A DNA stretch of 64,000 nt from Sclerodactyla briareus (Eukaryota; Echinodermata; Holothuroidea; Dendrochirotida; Sclerodactylidae): positions 496,001 through 560,000 of the forward strand of contig JAODTK010002110.1 of NCBI GenBank assembly GCA_026419785.1. The letters run 5' to 3'. Shown here piece by piece: positions 11,646 through 21,640 of this stretch (its first letter is position 1; each line of letters opens with the position of its first letter). The position numbers and the translations under genes were made by a program. The notes beneath the pieces are model-generated. The model made no database searches. It was not told the DNA's origin and saw nothing but the letters and a program-made list of their open reading frames with translations.

Positions 11646-11924
11646 CTACGTCAAAAACTGTCGGAGAAATATGTAACAAATGTTAGCTACTTCTTGTCAC
11701 AAACCGCCTAGCAAGGATCCTACAATGACTTTGCAACACAATGGAAAATTGGAACCAATGTCCTTAATAGTACTATCCTCAATCAAAATTGGATGCTAGG
11801 TCGAAATAGACGGGCGCACAGGCCCAACTTGCCCACGACGAAAAGCTGATTGTGCCTGCTAAGCCTCAAAAGTTGATTCGTACGAGCAAACTTTCCTCTG
11901 GAAAACTAGCACATGTCAGGGGTC

Positions 11925-12478
11925 ACTGACCCGGTCAGACCAACCATTCTGGACTCATCCTGTTTACAAGGTTCACAGACTTTGACCTCTGCTGACCTCT
12001 GACCTGACCCCAAAACAATAGGGTTCATGTACTCATCATGGGAATTCACCCTTACCAAGTATGAGCTTCATCCCAGTTGTGTTGAGTTATCAGTTTACAA
12101 GCCAAAATTGGCAAAAATATAGACTTTACACAAATTTTCTATTTTGACCGAAGTTCACCACCGACCTGAACAAGAAACAATAGGGTTCCTGTACTCCCCA
12201 TGAGAAAGCTACACACCAAATTTCAACTGATTGCACCACCATTCTGGACTTATCGTGTTTACAAGGTTTCAGACTTTAACCTCTGGTGACCTCTGACCTG
12301 ACCCCAGAACAATAGGGTTCATGTACTCATCATGGGGAACACACATACCAAGTATGAGCCTGATCTACTCATATCCGATTAAGTTATCGCTTTTACAAGC
12401 TTTGGCGTCACACATACACACGCATGACTGCATAGATTCCTCTTCCTCTGACTCCGTCAGGAATCAAATGGTAAAAAT
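11925..12478 (+). repeat. A/B dimeric repeat element, copy 2, with degenerate terminal hairpin
   Basis: Begins inside a B half ('gaccaaccattctggactcat'), continues A (about 12010), B (about 12175) and a terminal A (about 12305). It ends in 'cacacatacacacgcatgact', 'gcatagattcc' and 'gtcaggaatc', the same end as copies 1 and 3. It sits within the KHDRBS intron between the exons at 11645 and 12521 and is in reverse orientation to the gene. Confidence 0.9.
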
Positions 12479-12520
12479 TCACCCGGCAAATGCCCAATTA
12501 AATTAAACCCCTGTACTCAC

Positions 12521-12695
12521 ATACGCTTCCTGCTGTCCATAGGCAGCAAGTAACCTGGGTGCAGCCCGTCCCTGCCAGATAGCAGGGCACCACGCCCCCT
12601 CAGTGCTCCCCGTGGTTGACCGCCTCTTGGTGCCCCCCTGGGTGAGGAGGCAGACAAACCTCCAGGTGCTGTGGTTACTAATGGCCTGGGCATAC
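12521..12695 (-). CDS. KHDRBS: KHDRBS-like gene, RG-box exon
   Basis: Acceptor TTCCCTGCAG before 12695 and donor GTGAGT after 12521. The leftover G of the preceding exon plus GT completes a glycine, then the exon reads MPRPLVTTAPGG, SPRGAPRGGQPRGALRGRG. After a one-base shift near 12585 it reads GRAAPRLLAAYGQQEAY to the donor. The RGG/RG clusters are substrates of arginine methylation (PRMT1) in Sam68 and bind RNA or SH3/WW partners through the nearby prolines. A single missing base in a GC-rich run explains the frame change. Confidence 0.82.
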
Positions 12696-13389
12696 CTGCA
12701 GGGAATAAACCTATTTGGCAGGATGTCAAATTGCTGCATGGTGTATCACCGAAGAACTAACCGGTTAGGATCAGTCACCCTAATAGTAGAGTATACTGAA
12801 CTGGAGAACAATGGGCTTGGAATTGTTATTTTGAACTGCCAGAGGCCGGTCACTCTACAACGATATGTGTTGTGCAACGATCCAATTTTTGGGGGGAGGG
12901 TCTAGTTTCAGGATACAAGACCCTTCATCGTGAGGGCTAGAACACCCTGCACATTAATGAAGAACTTGATTCGCTATTGTGGCAGACTATTCCGACTTGG
13001 AATAGCCCTTCGAACGTTTTGTGATAACATATTTTCTATTTATTGTTGAGTTGAACTATTTATCCTACATCTATCCTTTTTTTATCGTTTTTTTTAATAT
13101 ATATCATCACTTCGGAACGTAGTTTGTTTCAAACGCATTTGATTTTGAGAAGTATTGTGATAGTACACTTAGTATTTATGACATTTTTCACCACACAGGC
13201 CATCTTCTTATTGGTTCAAGCCTGAAAATTAAAAAGATTGTGCAGCAGAACGATATACACTGATTAGTGCGACGGCCCTTCACTCATATATAACCAATGC
13301 AACAAACCACACAACTCCTTCCAAGTCCCCAAATGTACGTCAGATATCCGTCACAAGAGAATAGCAGTGTGAGTATGTAGTCTTTTCCA

Positions 13390-13745
13390 TCCCAGCATCT
13401 CATACCCTGATATCAAACGCCCCCACATTTACCTCTACCTGTTGGTCCACCTCTACCCATGTCTCCATTTGAGGTAGAGCCTTCACCCATCCCAGCCTCC
13501 CATACTCTGATATTATTGGCCCCCACTCACTCTGCCTTTGGACCACCTCTAACCTCTACCCATGCCTCCACTAGAGGTAGTACCCTCACCCATCCCAGCA
13601 TCCCATACTCTGACATTAAAGGCCCCTCCTACACTTACCTCTGCCTAGTGGACCACCTCTACTCCACTAGAGGTAGTACCTTCACCCATCCCAGCCTCTC
13701 ATACTCTGATATTGAAGGTCCCCACAACTCACCTCTACCTGGTGG
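13390..13745 (-). repeat. Four-copy minisatellite across a KHDRBS exon-intron border
   Basis: A unit of about 94-108 bp is repeated about four times (plus-strand landmarks: 'acctctacc', 'accctcacccatcccagc', 'catactctgatatt'). Each unit contains the end of the RG exon and its 5' splice site: GTGAGT at 13732-13727, GTAAGT at 13638-13633, GTGAGT at 13530-13525 and GTAAAT at 13432-13427 on the minus strand. Only the first donor follows an uninterrupted reading frame; reading through to the second meets a TAG. Confidence 0.85.
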
Positions 13746-13864
13746 ACCACCTCTACCCCTAACCATGCCTCTTGGTGGAGCTCCCTTTTTTTGTGTTTTT
13801 TTTTTTTTTTTTTGTTTTTTTTTACACCAAGCACTGGCCCCTGTTGTCCATACTCCTCCGGGTC
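13733..13864 (-). CDS. KHDRBS: KHDRBS-like gene, post-KH exon with internal A-rich tract
   Basis: Acceptor CCCTCCAG before 13864. In phase 0 from the KH exon the sequence reads DPEEYGQQGPVLG. It then runs into an A-rich stretch (13834-13793) and emerges, in another frame, as GAPPRGMVRGRGGPPGR up to the GTGAGT donor. The conserved aspartate after the KH-end proline and the RG motifs fit the family. The A tract (about 42 bases with a few C and G) is not typical of this position. It may be a poly-A insertion, an expanded lysine run or an assembly artefact. A classical QUA2 exon is not visible. Confidence 0.75.
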
Positions 13865-14446
13865 CTGGAGGGTAGAGGGCATCCATAAATGGTCAGTCAA
13901 TACATGTGATGCCAAGGGCCTTTTAATCCTTTTTCTATCATCAATAATATGGGGAGCATGCCTGCTTACTGAGCATATTAGTGTAGGCTTGGCTATCGAA
14001 AAGCTTAACAGTAGCGCTCCGCATCAGGCCTGATAGATTATCACAGCCATACATTTCTTCATTCTCCCCATAACCATTTCCCAGGTCTAGGTCTAAATCT
14101 CAATACACTTGTCCCAAGTGTTTCAATGAGTGTCAACTTCAATGAAATTGGCTCGCTTCATTCCTTTTTCAAAAGTCACTATTTTGTTCCTATGAGTTAA
14201 GTAACCTCTCCAACCTGAAAATACCACCATAGTGCTTTAAAGGCTGTACCAATGGAATCCAGGTTAGTGCAGTGCCCTATATGACAATGTCAAGTGAGAG
14301 AATTCCAACCCTTCCAGGACTGTGGTTGCCATGGATATTCACAATCCCAGTGACTATTGGAGAAACCATAGCATCCTTACAAACTCTCCAGCCATCAACA
14401 GGAATGATTCTTTTTCTGACAATGTTTTTAACTTGGAGAAAATATG

Positions 14447-14625
14447 CATGATGGGAAAAAAAAAAAAAAATTCCCGGGAGGAGAAATTATTTCCCGGAAA
14501 AATTACCGCGATATACCCCAAAAATTGGAAGATTTCCTCCAGGTTGCAAGATTTCTCTCCAGATGGCAAGATTTCCTGGGAAGGAGCTTCCAAACTTCCC
14601 ATTTTTTCCACCCATGGAAATATGA
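14447..14625. repeat. Dispersed repeat family R2, copy 1
   Basis: Contains 'aaattcccgggaggagaa', 'aaattggaagatttcctcc', 'aggttgcaagatttc', 'ccattttttccacccatgg'. A diverged copy in the same orientation lies at 31583-31745. The plus-strand open frames here owe their length to this repeat. Confidence 0.8.
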
Positions 14626-15342
14626 TGGCCCCGCCCTTTACCATAATCTGCCTCCTAGTCTGGGGGTATACACATTTTTTCAATTGATGCTCGATGCTGT
14701 CACTGGCCTGTATACAGCTTCCTACTCTATACATAGAGACGGTGTAATATAATACCCACTGGCAGTCAGACCAAACAAAACGCCTGTGGAATTTGTTTTG
14801 GATGCTGTCAACCTGACCATTCACACACTACTGGATAGGGTTTATAGGCAGGACCTAACATACAAAAGAAGAATGAGAAAACGTTAGGATTAGGGCTATC
14901 ATGCCCTCAATGCCCATGTGCTGCTAGTGATGAACAGCTACCAGGATTTATTACAAGAATCCCAAATTTGTCGATGACGAACAAACCCCTGCAGATGATA
15001 TGTTGTATATGAGGCTACCAAGCTATATACAAAAGTGGAATAGCCACCTCTATTACTAAGAATCCCCCTGCATTATCGCCTGGATCAGCAGGCTACATAC
15101 ACAGCTGCATGAAACTCAACCTACACAACTGCACTCGAGCAATGAGATGATGGGGTTGGGAGAGGCAGTGTCAACAATTACTTTTGGTTGTCAATATCCC
15201 AAGGTCCCAATTCTCTGTAACATCACTCCAGCTGGGCAGGGGCCGGGGTCAATGTTCTCAGTCCATGGACTACTGCTAGGATCCAGGCACTCCCCATATT
15301 CTCTGGAACTGCTAAAAATACAACAAATAAGACTGTACTCAC

Positions 15343-15493
15343 AGGAGTGAGGTACTTCTTTATTTCTGTGAGAGCGTGTCCAAGCCTGCTGTATGCCTCT
15401 GGAGCTGGGCAGTAAGCCTCGATCAGGACATGTAGGTCCATCCGAAGATGTGCATACTTGCCTTCACCGCTGGTTTTTCCGGAGTTCTTCCTC
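15343..15493 (-). CDS. KHDRBS: KHDRBS-like gene, second half of the KH domain
   Basis: Acceptor CAATCAG before 15493, donor GTGAGT after 15343. From a phase-0 start it reads EEELRK; after a five-A run (15474-15478 on the plus strand), with one A too many, it reads [18 protein letters not shown], then [19 protein letters not shown] and IKKYLTP. These are hallmark segments of the STAR/Sam68 KH domain: the loop after the third strand, the 'DLHVLIE' strand and the final helix. With the extra A removed, the exon is 150 nt and phase 0 at both ends. It is the strongest single piece of homology in the window. Confidence 0.95.
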
Positions 15494-16762
15494 CTGATTG
15501 AATTAATGAATGAAGATGATCAGAATGTACCCCACAAAATATAATATCTTGCCAGACAGTACAAGTCATCTCTGAATTCACAAATGCATGAAAAGTTCCA
15601 TCCAGCCTTTATTTCATGTCCGATTTTCTAGCCATGAGGCTACCCATAGTAATCTATTGTATTGACTGATATAAAACTACATTTGAAAGAAAAATCTGTT
15701 GAAGGGCTAGCATTTTCCCAAGAATAGAAATGATTTGAGTGCTGTAATTTGACTTGAATTCTTCTTGTGAATGAGGTTGGTATCGAACGATTGGCATTCA
15801 TTTCCAATATCATTGATGCTTATTTTCTTGAAGATTTCAAAGGCTGAATGGAACTTGAGTGTGAGTGTCATAGGAAAAATGACAATTGGCTTTCCTGGAA
15901 TGTTTACCATGAAAAAAAAAGTCATATGACTGATATTGCTACAATAAATGGTGTGGAAACAGAAGCTTCTTCACTAAATACACAATAGCATGGTAATCAA
16001 CTCTTCCCCCTAAATTCTACAAATTTGAGTTTTAATTTAATTTTGTGAGAAACCTGTGTTTAGTGACAATCCATCCTCGTGTAGAACTTGAACATGCTCA
16101 GTTACTGCGAAATTGACTCAGTGAAAAACAATTGAAAATCTGACTGGCATGGCACGCAGACGATAGCATCTCATTGCTGGGCCTTGAAAAAAATGCCCAA
16201 ATCGATGTTAATTGATGATACTTTACCTGAAGCATCTTTTTACATACATTCATACATTTTCTCCATCCCTGTCTCAATTGTTCACAGAGGGAAATTTGCA
16301 CTACTGCCCACTACATAAGGGCAGAAGAATAGTAGAGTGGTATGACATGCCCCTTTGCAAAGCAAACTTCAGTTTTCCTCCCCCAAGTGCTGTGACTTGC
16401 AGTTGTGATGGGCCAGGTCCTTGGCCTCCACTTAATCGTTCACTGTATTAAATGCACTGGAATCTCTGCAGGTACTGGGATATGCTACAAGATGTTTGCT
16501 CATATGCTGGCTGTGAGCAGTCACTCTTCCACTCCTACAGGTTCCAAGAAAGTAGTGGTCCCCTGGATTTTACTGATCATTTTTTTTCAGAGGGGAACAT
16601 GTTTAGGATTGGTTACACCCCTGCCTCGACATCATCTGAGCACTAGTCCAGAAGAGAAGGCAAGTTATCGCTGGTGCTCATCCACGATCATACGGCCAGG
16701 GTCTCTTGATGAACCTTACTTTGCTTTCTGAACCTGTAGAATTCAGACATGAGGCAACCCAC

Positions 16763-16878
16763 CTTGTTTTGTCTCTCATGGAGTTCCTGCCGAGGATTGA
16801 CATCCTTGTTCCTGTGTCTAGTTGAAGCTGCTTTAATGTGCTGCCCTTCGGTCCCAGCAGTTTGCCCACAAAGTTGTA
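16763..16878 (-). CDS. KHDRBS: KHDRBS-like gene, first half of the KH domain
   Basis: Acceptor TTTACCTGCAG before 16878, donor GTGGGT after 16763. The exon reads [37 protein letters not shown] plus two bases. It carries the GxxG RNA-contact loop (GPKG) and the STAR-specific 'SMRDK' end, so the product should bind U/A-rich RNA as Sam68, SLM1/2 and fly Qkr58E do and act in alternative splicing. The exon is one base short of the phase needed to reach EEELRK in the next exon, and that next exon has one A too many. The two errors cancel, leaving six to eight scrambled residues at the join. Confidence 0.95.
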
Positions 16879-17649
16879 CTGCAGGTAAAGAAGATTGAAA
16901 GTAAGGTTGAAAATAGAATGCCGCCCGGGCCCACAGTCACTCCATACCTCCATGGCATAAGAAAGATTCAACGTTCCCATGAAACAACGCGATCGCCCCC
17001 AGTGTCTCACCTGGGTGCACTATCAGTGGTTTCTTCTATCAGTCACAATGCAAACAATTACAGGCTTCCATATATTGATTTCAGATATTGGTATTAGCTC
17101 ATTCAACAGGAACGGCTACCTAATCAGTGTACAATATCAAATTCATATGACTGATTGTTGACTAGTCTACAGTCTACCAAAGTTTTTCGTGGAAATGAGA
17201 CTAAATTGCCTGAATTATGAAAATCAGCACAAACTTGCTCTTCAGTGACTGTTTATTCCTGATTTTTGAATATTTCATGACCAATGGTGGACTGCAATTA
17301 AAATGTTTTCCTGAGAATGCAATTAACTATATAACAATTTGCATACTGTGAATGAAGCAAATGTACACATTGAATAACCAACCCCCGTTATTTGAATCTA
17401 CGATAAAATTGTGGATTAAAAATGACAGAAATTGCCCAAATTATACAAATCGTACAATACTTGACTTCCAGTGACCCATTCTCTAAATTTGAATATCTCA
17501 ATAGTGCCGTGTTTACCCTGGATCCTGAAATTATAGACCATGGGCCAAAAATGCTGAAAAAGGTATCCCACACTAGCTACATAAGTGCACAAGCTATGGC
17601 ATTTTATAATATCATGTTCATTTTAAATGTTCTAAAGTGCTTTCTTTAC

Positions 17650-17769
17650 CTTTGGATATTCTCTGACTGGAATTCTGACGCGAGTACTGATCTGAGTTGC
17701 AACCGCAGGGACGACAGAAATGATCTTGTCCTCTGTTAAATCCATTTTTATTGCCATTCTGCTCATTCA
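17650..17769 (-). CDS. KHDRBS: KHDRBS-like gene, exon before the KH domain (first one identified)
   Basis: Acceptor ATACCATAG before 17769, donor GTAAAG after 17650, length 120. Near the donor it reads TEDKIISVVPAVATQI and STRVRIPVREYPK. The IPV-x-x-(Y/F)-PK ending directly before YNFVGK is diagnostic of the STAR family. The first codons read NEQNGNK in a neighbouring frame, joined by one extra A in a five-A run (plus-strand T run near 17746). The spacing from the exon start to the PK matches my memory of the vertebrate KHDRBS exon. The upstream exon carrying the QUA1 dimerisation motif and the start codon was not found. It may lie in a long intron above 17.8 kb or outside the window. Confidence 0.88.
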
Positions 17770-20690
17770 CTATGGTATTATAAAAGAATAGGAATGGTTT
17801 TAGTGTCTTCTGCAATGGATATCACATTTATATGAATTCAACGAAACATAATATGTAGAAATTGCCAGAAGAAAGAGACCGTAAATATTGTATAATAAAC
17901 AGGGCCAAAAAACAAAGTCTTTTCCCCAGATGATAGGCAGGTATGTCTAGATATATTATTATACCGAGAGCCCAATGTGCTGTACCTCAAACCATACAAA
18001 CTGAATGAAAATCTGTGAACAAGCTTCAATGAGGAATCACTGCCTAAGAACATGATTTTTAATATGATTTCCTGATATAAAATTGTGGAGCAGAGCATTC
18101 TTGTAATTTCTCACCACAGTGACCTCCTCATTATATATGCTTTCAGACCATGACCTTACAGTGATTAACTGTTTGTCGAATAGGAAGGAAAAGTTGTTTA
18201 AACAGCTTCAATAAATTCTTCAAAATAAAAACAAATACATAATTTGGCAATTTTCGAATTTGTAGCTACCGTATCCAACAAGTTGCTTTTTCATTTTGCT
18301 TGTTTCCCCTGAAGAAAGAGAAGTGTATACTATTTTCATTCACAGCTGCTAAAAAGGCAAGAGACATCGGAATATATGAAAAGCATTCTTTCATGTCCCA
18401 TAGTAGGAGAAATAAGATTGAGTTCTCGTTGGAAATTTCACGCGAGTCATGCAGGAACAGCTGATTGGAACTTTTATTTTTGTAAATTTATATTAGGGGT
18501 GATTCATATTGAAGCAAGAGCTGCATTGCATGAATATTGCACTACTAGAAACTGTAATATTCTTGGAATGAAAATGAGGAATAAAACATAGGGGAACATT
18601 AAAAGAAACACAACACGTATATGTACATGTTTTGGACATATCCAGACCCCACTAAATATCAAATATATATATACCTATTATTTCCAATTTAAGGCCATCA
18701 ATTTTTTTCAAACGTGAATGTGGTGTGTGTTTTACTCGAGCCTGTGCAGCTGCGCTGCTAATCATGTATAGTTTAGCTCAGCATTCCTGAAAAATCACCA
18801 ACTTTTCGATATTTTATTGAGTTGTCAGGTGCCCTGAAGATCTTATAAGTCAGAGTTTCCATTAGGTCTCGCAGCTCAAAAAGCCGAAGTCCCAGCCAAT
18901 TTTCAAGAGTCCCAACCAGTTTCTGGAGAGTCCCACTTTACCAGTATTTTGTATGCAAAATAAAAGTCACACTGGGAGACATACGCCTAAACATTAATAT
19001 GCACAAGGCTTTATTTACATGTAGTTACATGTACATATTATCACCAAAATGCATGCTTATTATATTACTGTAACTATTGGTTACGTTATGTGTTTGCTTA
19101 CTTTCATTACGGTCAGGAATATAGAGACGTTTTCAAATAAATAATTATCTTTTTTTTTTTGTAGTTCCGACCTATGTGTTTCAATACACAAGTCGGAACA
19201 TGGGAAGGTGGGACCGCAACGAGTATAGGGAAGTAACCGCAAATTCCACATACAAATAACCCCGCAGCTGGAGTCCATAACATATGCGAATCCATTTCGG
19301 AAAGCAGGCATATAATATTTTGTTTCCTCCGCCGGGTGCCCACCAAAACATATGCATGAAATGGAAAACGAGATTCGGATAAGTATGACTATTTAAAATA
19401 AGAGACATTATGACTACAACTTTCGTGCTTGGGGAAGAGGGTTGATGGCGAATATTAGAGAGTATCATGGTGCGTTGATGTCAAAACACGTGCGTCCAGG
19501 AAGCACGGTCTGACTTTTCTTGTGCATCCCTGGGAATCCGTGCATCAGGGACCGAGAATCCCGGGTTACGGAACCCTGTAAGTATAAAAACAACAGTTCA
19601 CTTCAAGAGATCTCTCCTGATACTACTGTATCAGATCAATCATGAATCATCAAAAATATTATTCAGTGAATTGGGGTCATATGGAATACTTCTATTCAGT
19701 TGCTAAAGTACACTAAATAACAACTTACGCAGCCCAAATTTCAGCGTTAACTCGTGAAGGACAAGTGCAGGATAAATTTTAAAGAGGGTAATATATTAGA
19801 TGGAAAAAACTGCAAGGGGCACGTCTAAAAATCCAAAGTTCATACGGACTTTCCGTACAGAGTTAGTTAGTCCTTTGAATTTTGTAAAGGTGATTGCACA
19901 CGATCAAAAAGCATCCCATAATTCAGTAATAAATGAGTCATACTAGCAAACCTGCGCAACATTCTGGTTTTCTATTGAAAATTCACACATTATTTCACTC
20001 GAAAAGCATCAGTCTGTAGAAGAGGACTGCTGTAGTGGGTTGGTAGAGGTTGGCAGTTACTTTGGTGAGAGGAAGAAAAACATAACTTTTGCTGAATTTG
20101 ATTTTATTCAACCAAAATGAAACAATGAAATACATAACCCACTTTCCAGTGTTGCCATGCTGAGTTTCAGTTGAATGTTTGATAGATAATTAAGCATAGC
20201 CATCGATTAGGGGGACCTGGTTGGTGAGCGAGTCAGGTGACACATTACATCACCTAACCGAGCTAGTAAGTCCAAGAGCCGATCAGGGCGTTCTAGGTTC
20301 GTTTTTTTGTGGGGTGGGGGGAAGTTTTTTGGGGGGGGGGGATAAACAGGAGTGGATAATTGGTAGAATGAGTATCTAAGCGGAGCGCCCACGACAGGTT
20401 GGCGCGGCGCGTACCGGAAAAGTTTCGACTTCACAGACTCCCCAGATGGTCGGAAACGGCACCCCAACAAGCGTCTATCCTGCATGTTCCCAGCTTTGAA
20501 ATATAGATCGTGTCTGCAAATTCTCAATTAAGGTGAAAAGTGTTCTCTAAGAAAAGTAACTATTCTATTATGATATCACAAATGGGTTCTGCGATATACG
20601 AATCTTAGTGGGCGTGTCCGTGGCATTATTGCAAAATGACATTTGCTTCGTAATTGTCCGAATGCACATTTGTTTATGGAGCTTTAAAGC
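17770..20690. other. Probable KHDRBS 5' intron sequence
   Basis: AT-rich, without recognisable exons on either strand. It contains the R1 repeat (19820-20160) and poly-G near 20330. The minus-strand frame at 20207-20527 (106 codons) lacks any family signature. I looked for a QUA1-encoding exon on the minus strand and did not find one. Confidence 0.4.
19820..20160. repeat. Dispersed repeat family R1, copy 2
   Basis: 'aatccaaagttcatacggac', 'cctttgaattttgtaaagg', 'gatcaaaaagcatccca', 'gctgtagtgggttggtag' and 'gaaacaatgaaatacata' parallel the segment 2440-2770 in the same orientation. Confidence 0.75.
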
Positions 20691-20699
20691 TCATAGGAA

Positions 20700-21200
20700 C
20701 TGTTGCAACATCAGGTCCAAACCAGGGTTAGATACATGATACCAATCCTCACTTGGCTGTATCATGTTCATCTTTGGTACATGAGCCCAATTGCTTTGGA
20801 GTCAGGTCGAGGTCACCTGATGTCAAGAGAGGTCAAAGTCTGAAATATTGTTACACATACGTCGCAGAAGCCTGGTCCGATCAAGTCAAATTTTTGTATG
20901 CAGCTTTTCTTATGAGAACAGGAACCCTATCGTTTTAGTGTTATTGTGGTCACAATTTGGGGGGAAAATTGGGAATTGTGAAAAATTCAATATTATTGTT
21001 TTGGGGTCAGGTCACGGTCCATCTGATGTCAAGAGAGGTAAAAGTCCTAAAATCGTTTTAAGACGAAAGCCTGAATGTCTGCCAGCTCAGTTTTGGATTA
21101 GTAATGCATCTTTCCTTATGAGGAAAAACAAAGAACCTAATCGTTTTTTTGTGTGACTGGAGCTAGTTTGGGAGGACTGGGGATATGTGAAACAAGCGCC
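20700..21200 (-). repeat. A/B dimeric repeat element, inverted partial copy
   Basis: On the minus strand one sees 'gggttcctgttctcataaga', 'ttgatcggaccaggc', 'tttgacctctcttgacatc' and 'gacctgaccccaaaac', in the B-A order of the family. It is more diverged than copies 1-3 and I do not see the terminal hairpin. Confidence 0.7.
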
Positions 21201-21239
21201 GCCCCAGTGGTCTTTGCCTGGTTACGCCCCCCCCGGACA

Positions 21240-21640
21240 TCAGTGTTTTCCATTATTAGTCACCATGCAAACATTATAAGGCATTTAATGATTGCTTTAA
21301 GATTCTGGTATAGCATTGGACAGAAACACCCTAACTACAGTGACCAATTTTCAAAATCCGTAAGGACTGATTATTGACAATGACTACCATATAAGTTTTG
21401 TGGCATGTGAACTAAGATTGCCTAATTATGCAAATTAGACAATAATCCACTTCTGTTGACCCATTTTCTCACGTCCCTTTTCTCAGGACAATTGTGAACC
21501 ACTACATTTCCAATCATCATTCAACGAACTGACATTTGCATGAATCAAGCATTTTATACACCTGCAAACCCCTTCGTGACCTGGATTTCATGTTAACATT
21601 TGGCAAGACTAAAGGTAGACCACAGCTCATATGGAGCTCT
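21240..21640. repeat. Dispersed repeat related to 17010-17560
   Basis: Both stretches contain 'agtcac(c/a)atgcaaac', 'gcctaattatgcaaatta'-like text and 'tgacccattctc' in the same order. A similar pattern of 'attatgcaaatta' plus 'tgacctccagtgacc' recurs at 59400-59720. The alignment is loose. Confidence 0.45.

Noticed and set aside
13459-13875. 138-codon plus-strand frame rich in Ser, Thr and Pro
   Set aside because: It is antisense to the KHDRBS RG exon and its minisatellite; the minus strand explains the sequence better.
14354-14824. 156-codon minus-strand frame in a KHDRBS intron
   Set aside because: Its length comes from the R2 repeat with its poly-A; no STAR-family text (QUA2) is found in it despite the favourable location and strand.
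15305-15342. A 30-40 bp intron with an acceptor 'tttttagcag' directly after the KH exon donor
   Set aside because: Too short to splice in animals, and the continuation lacks family resemblance, while the exon at 13864 continues the protein in phase.
20207-20527. 106-codon minus-strand frame as the missing KHDRBS N-terminus
   Set aside because: It has no QUA1-like text and overlaps a G run; no splice donor in the proper phase is seen.
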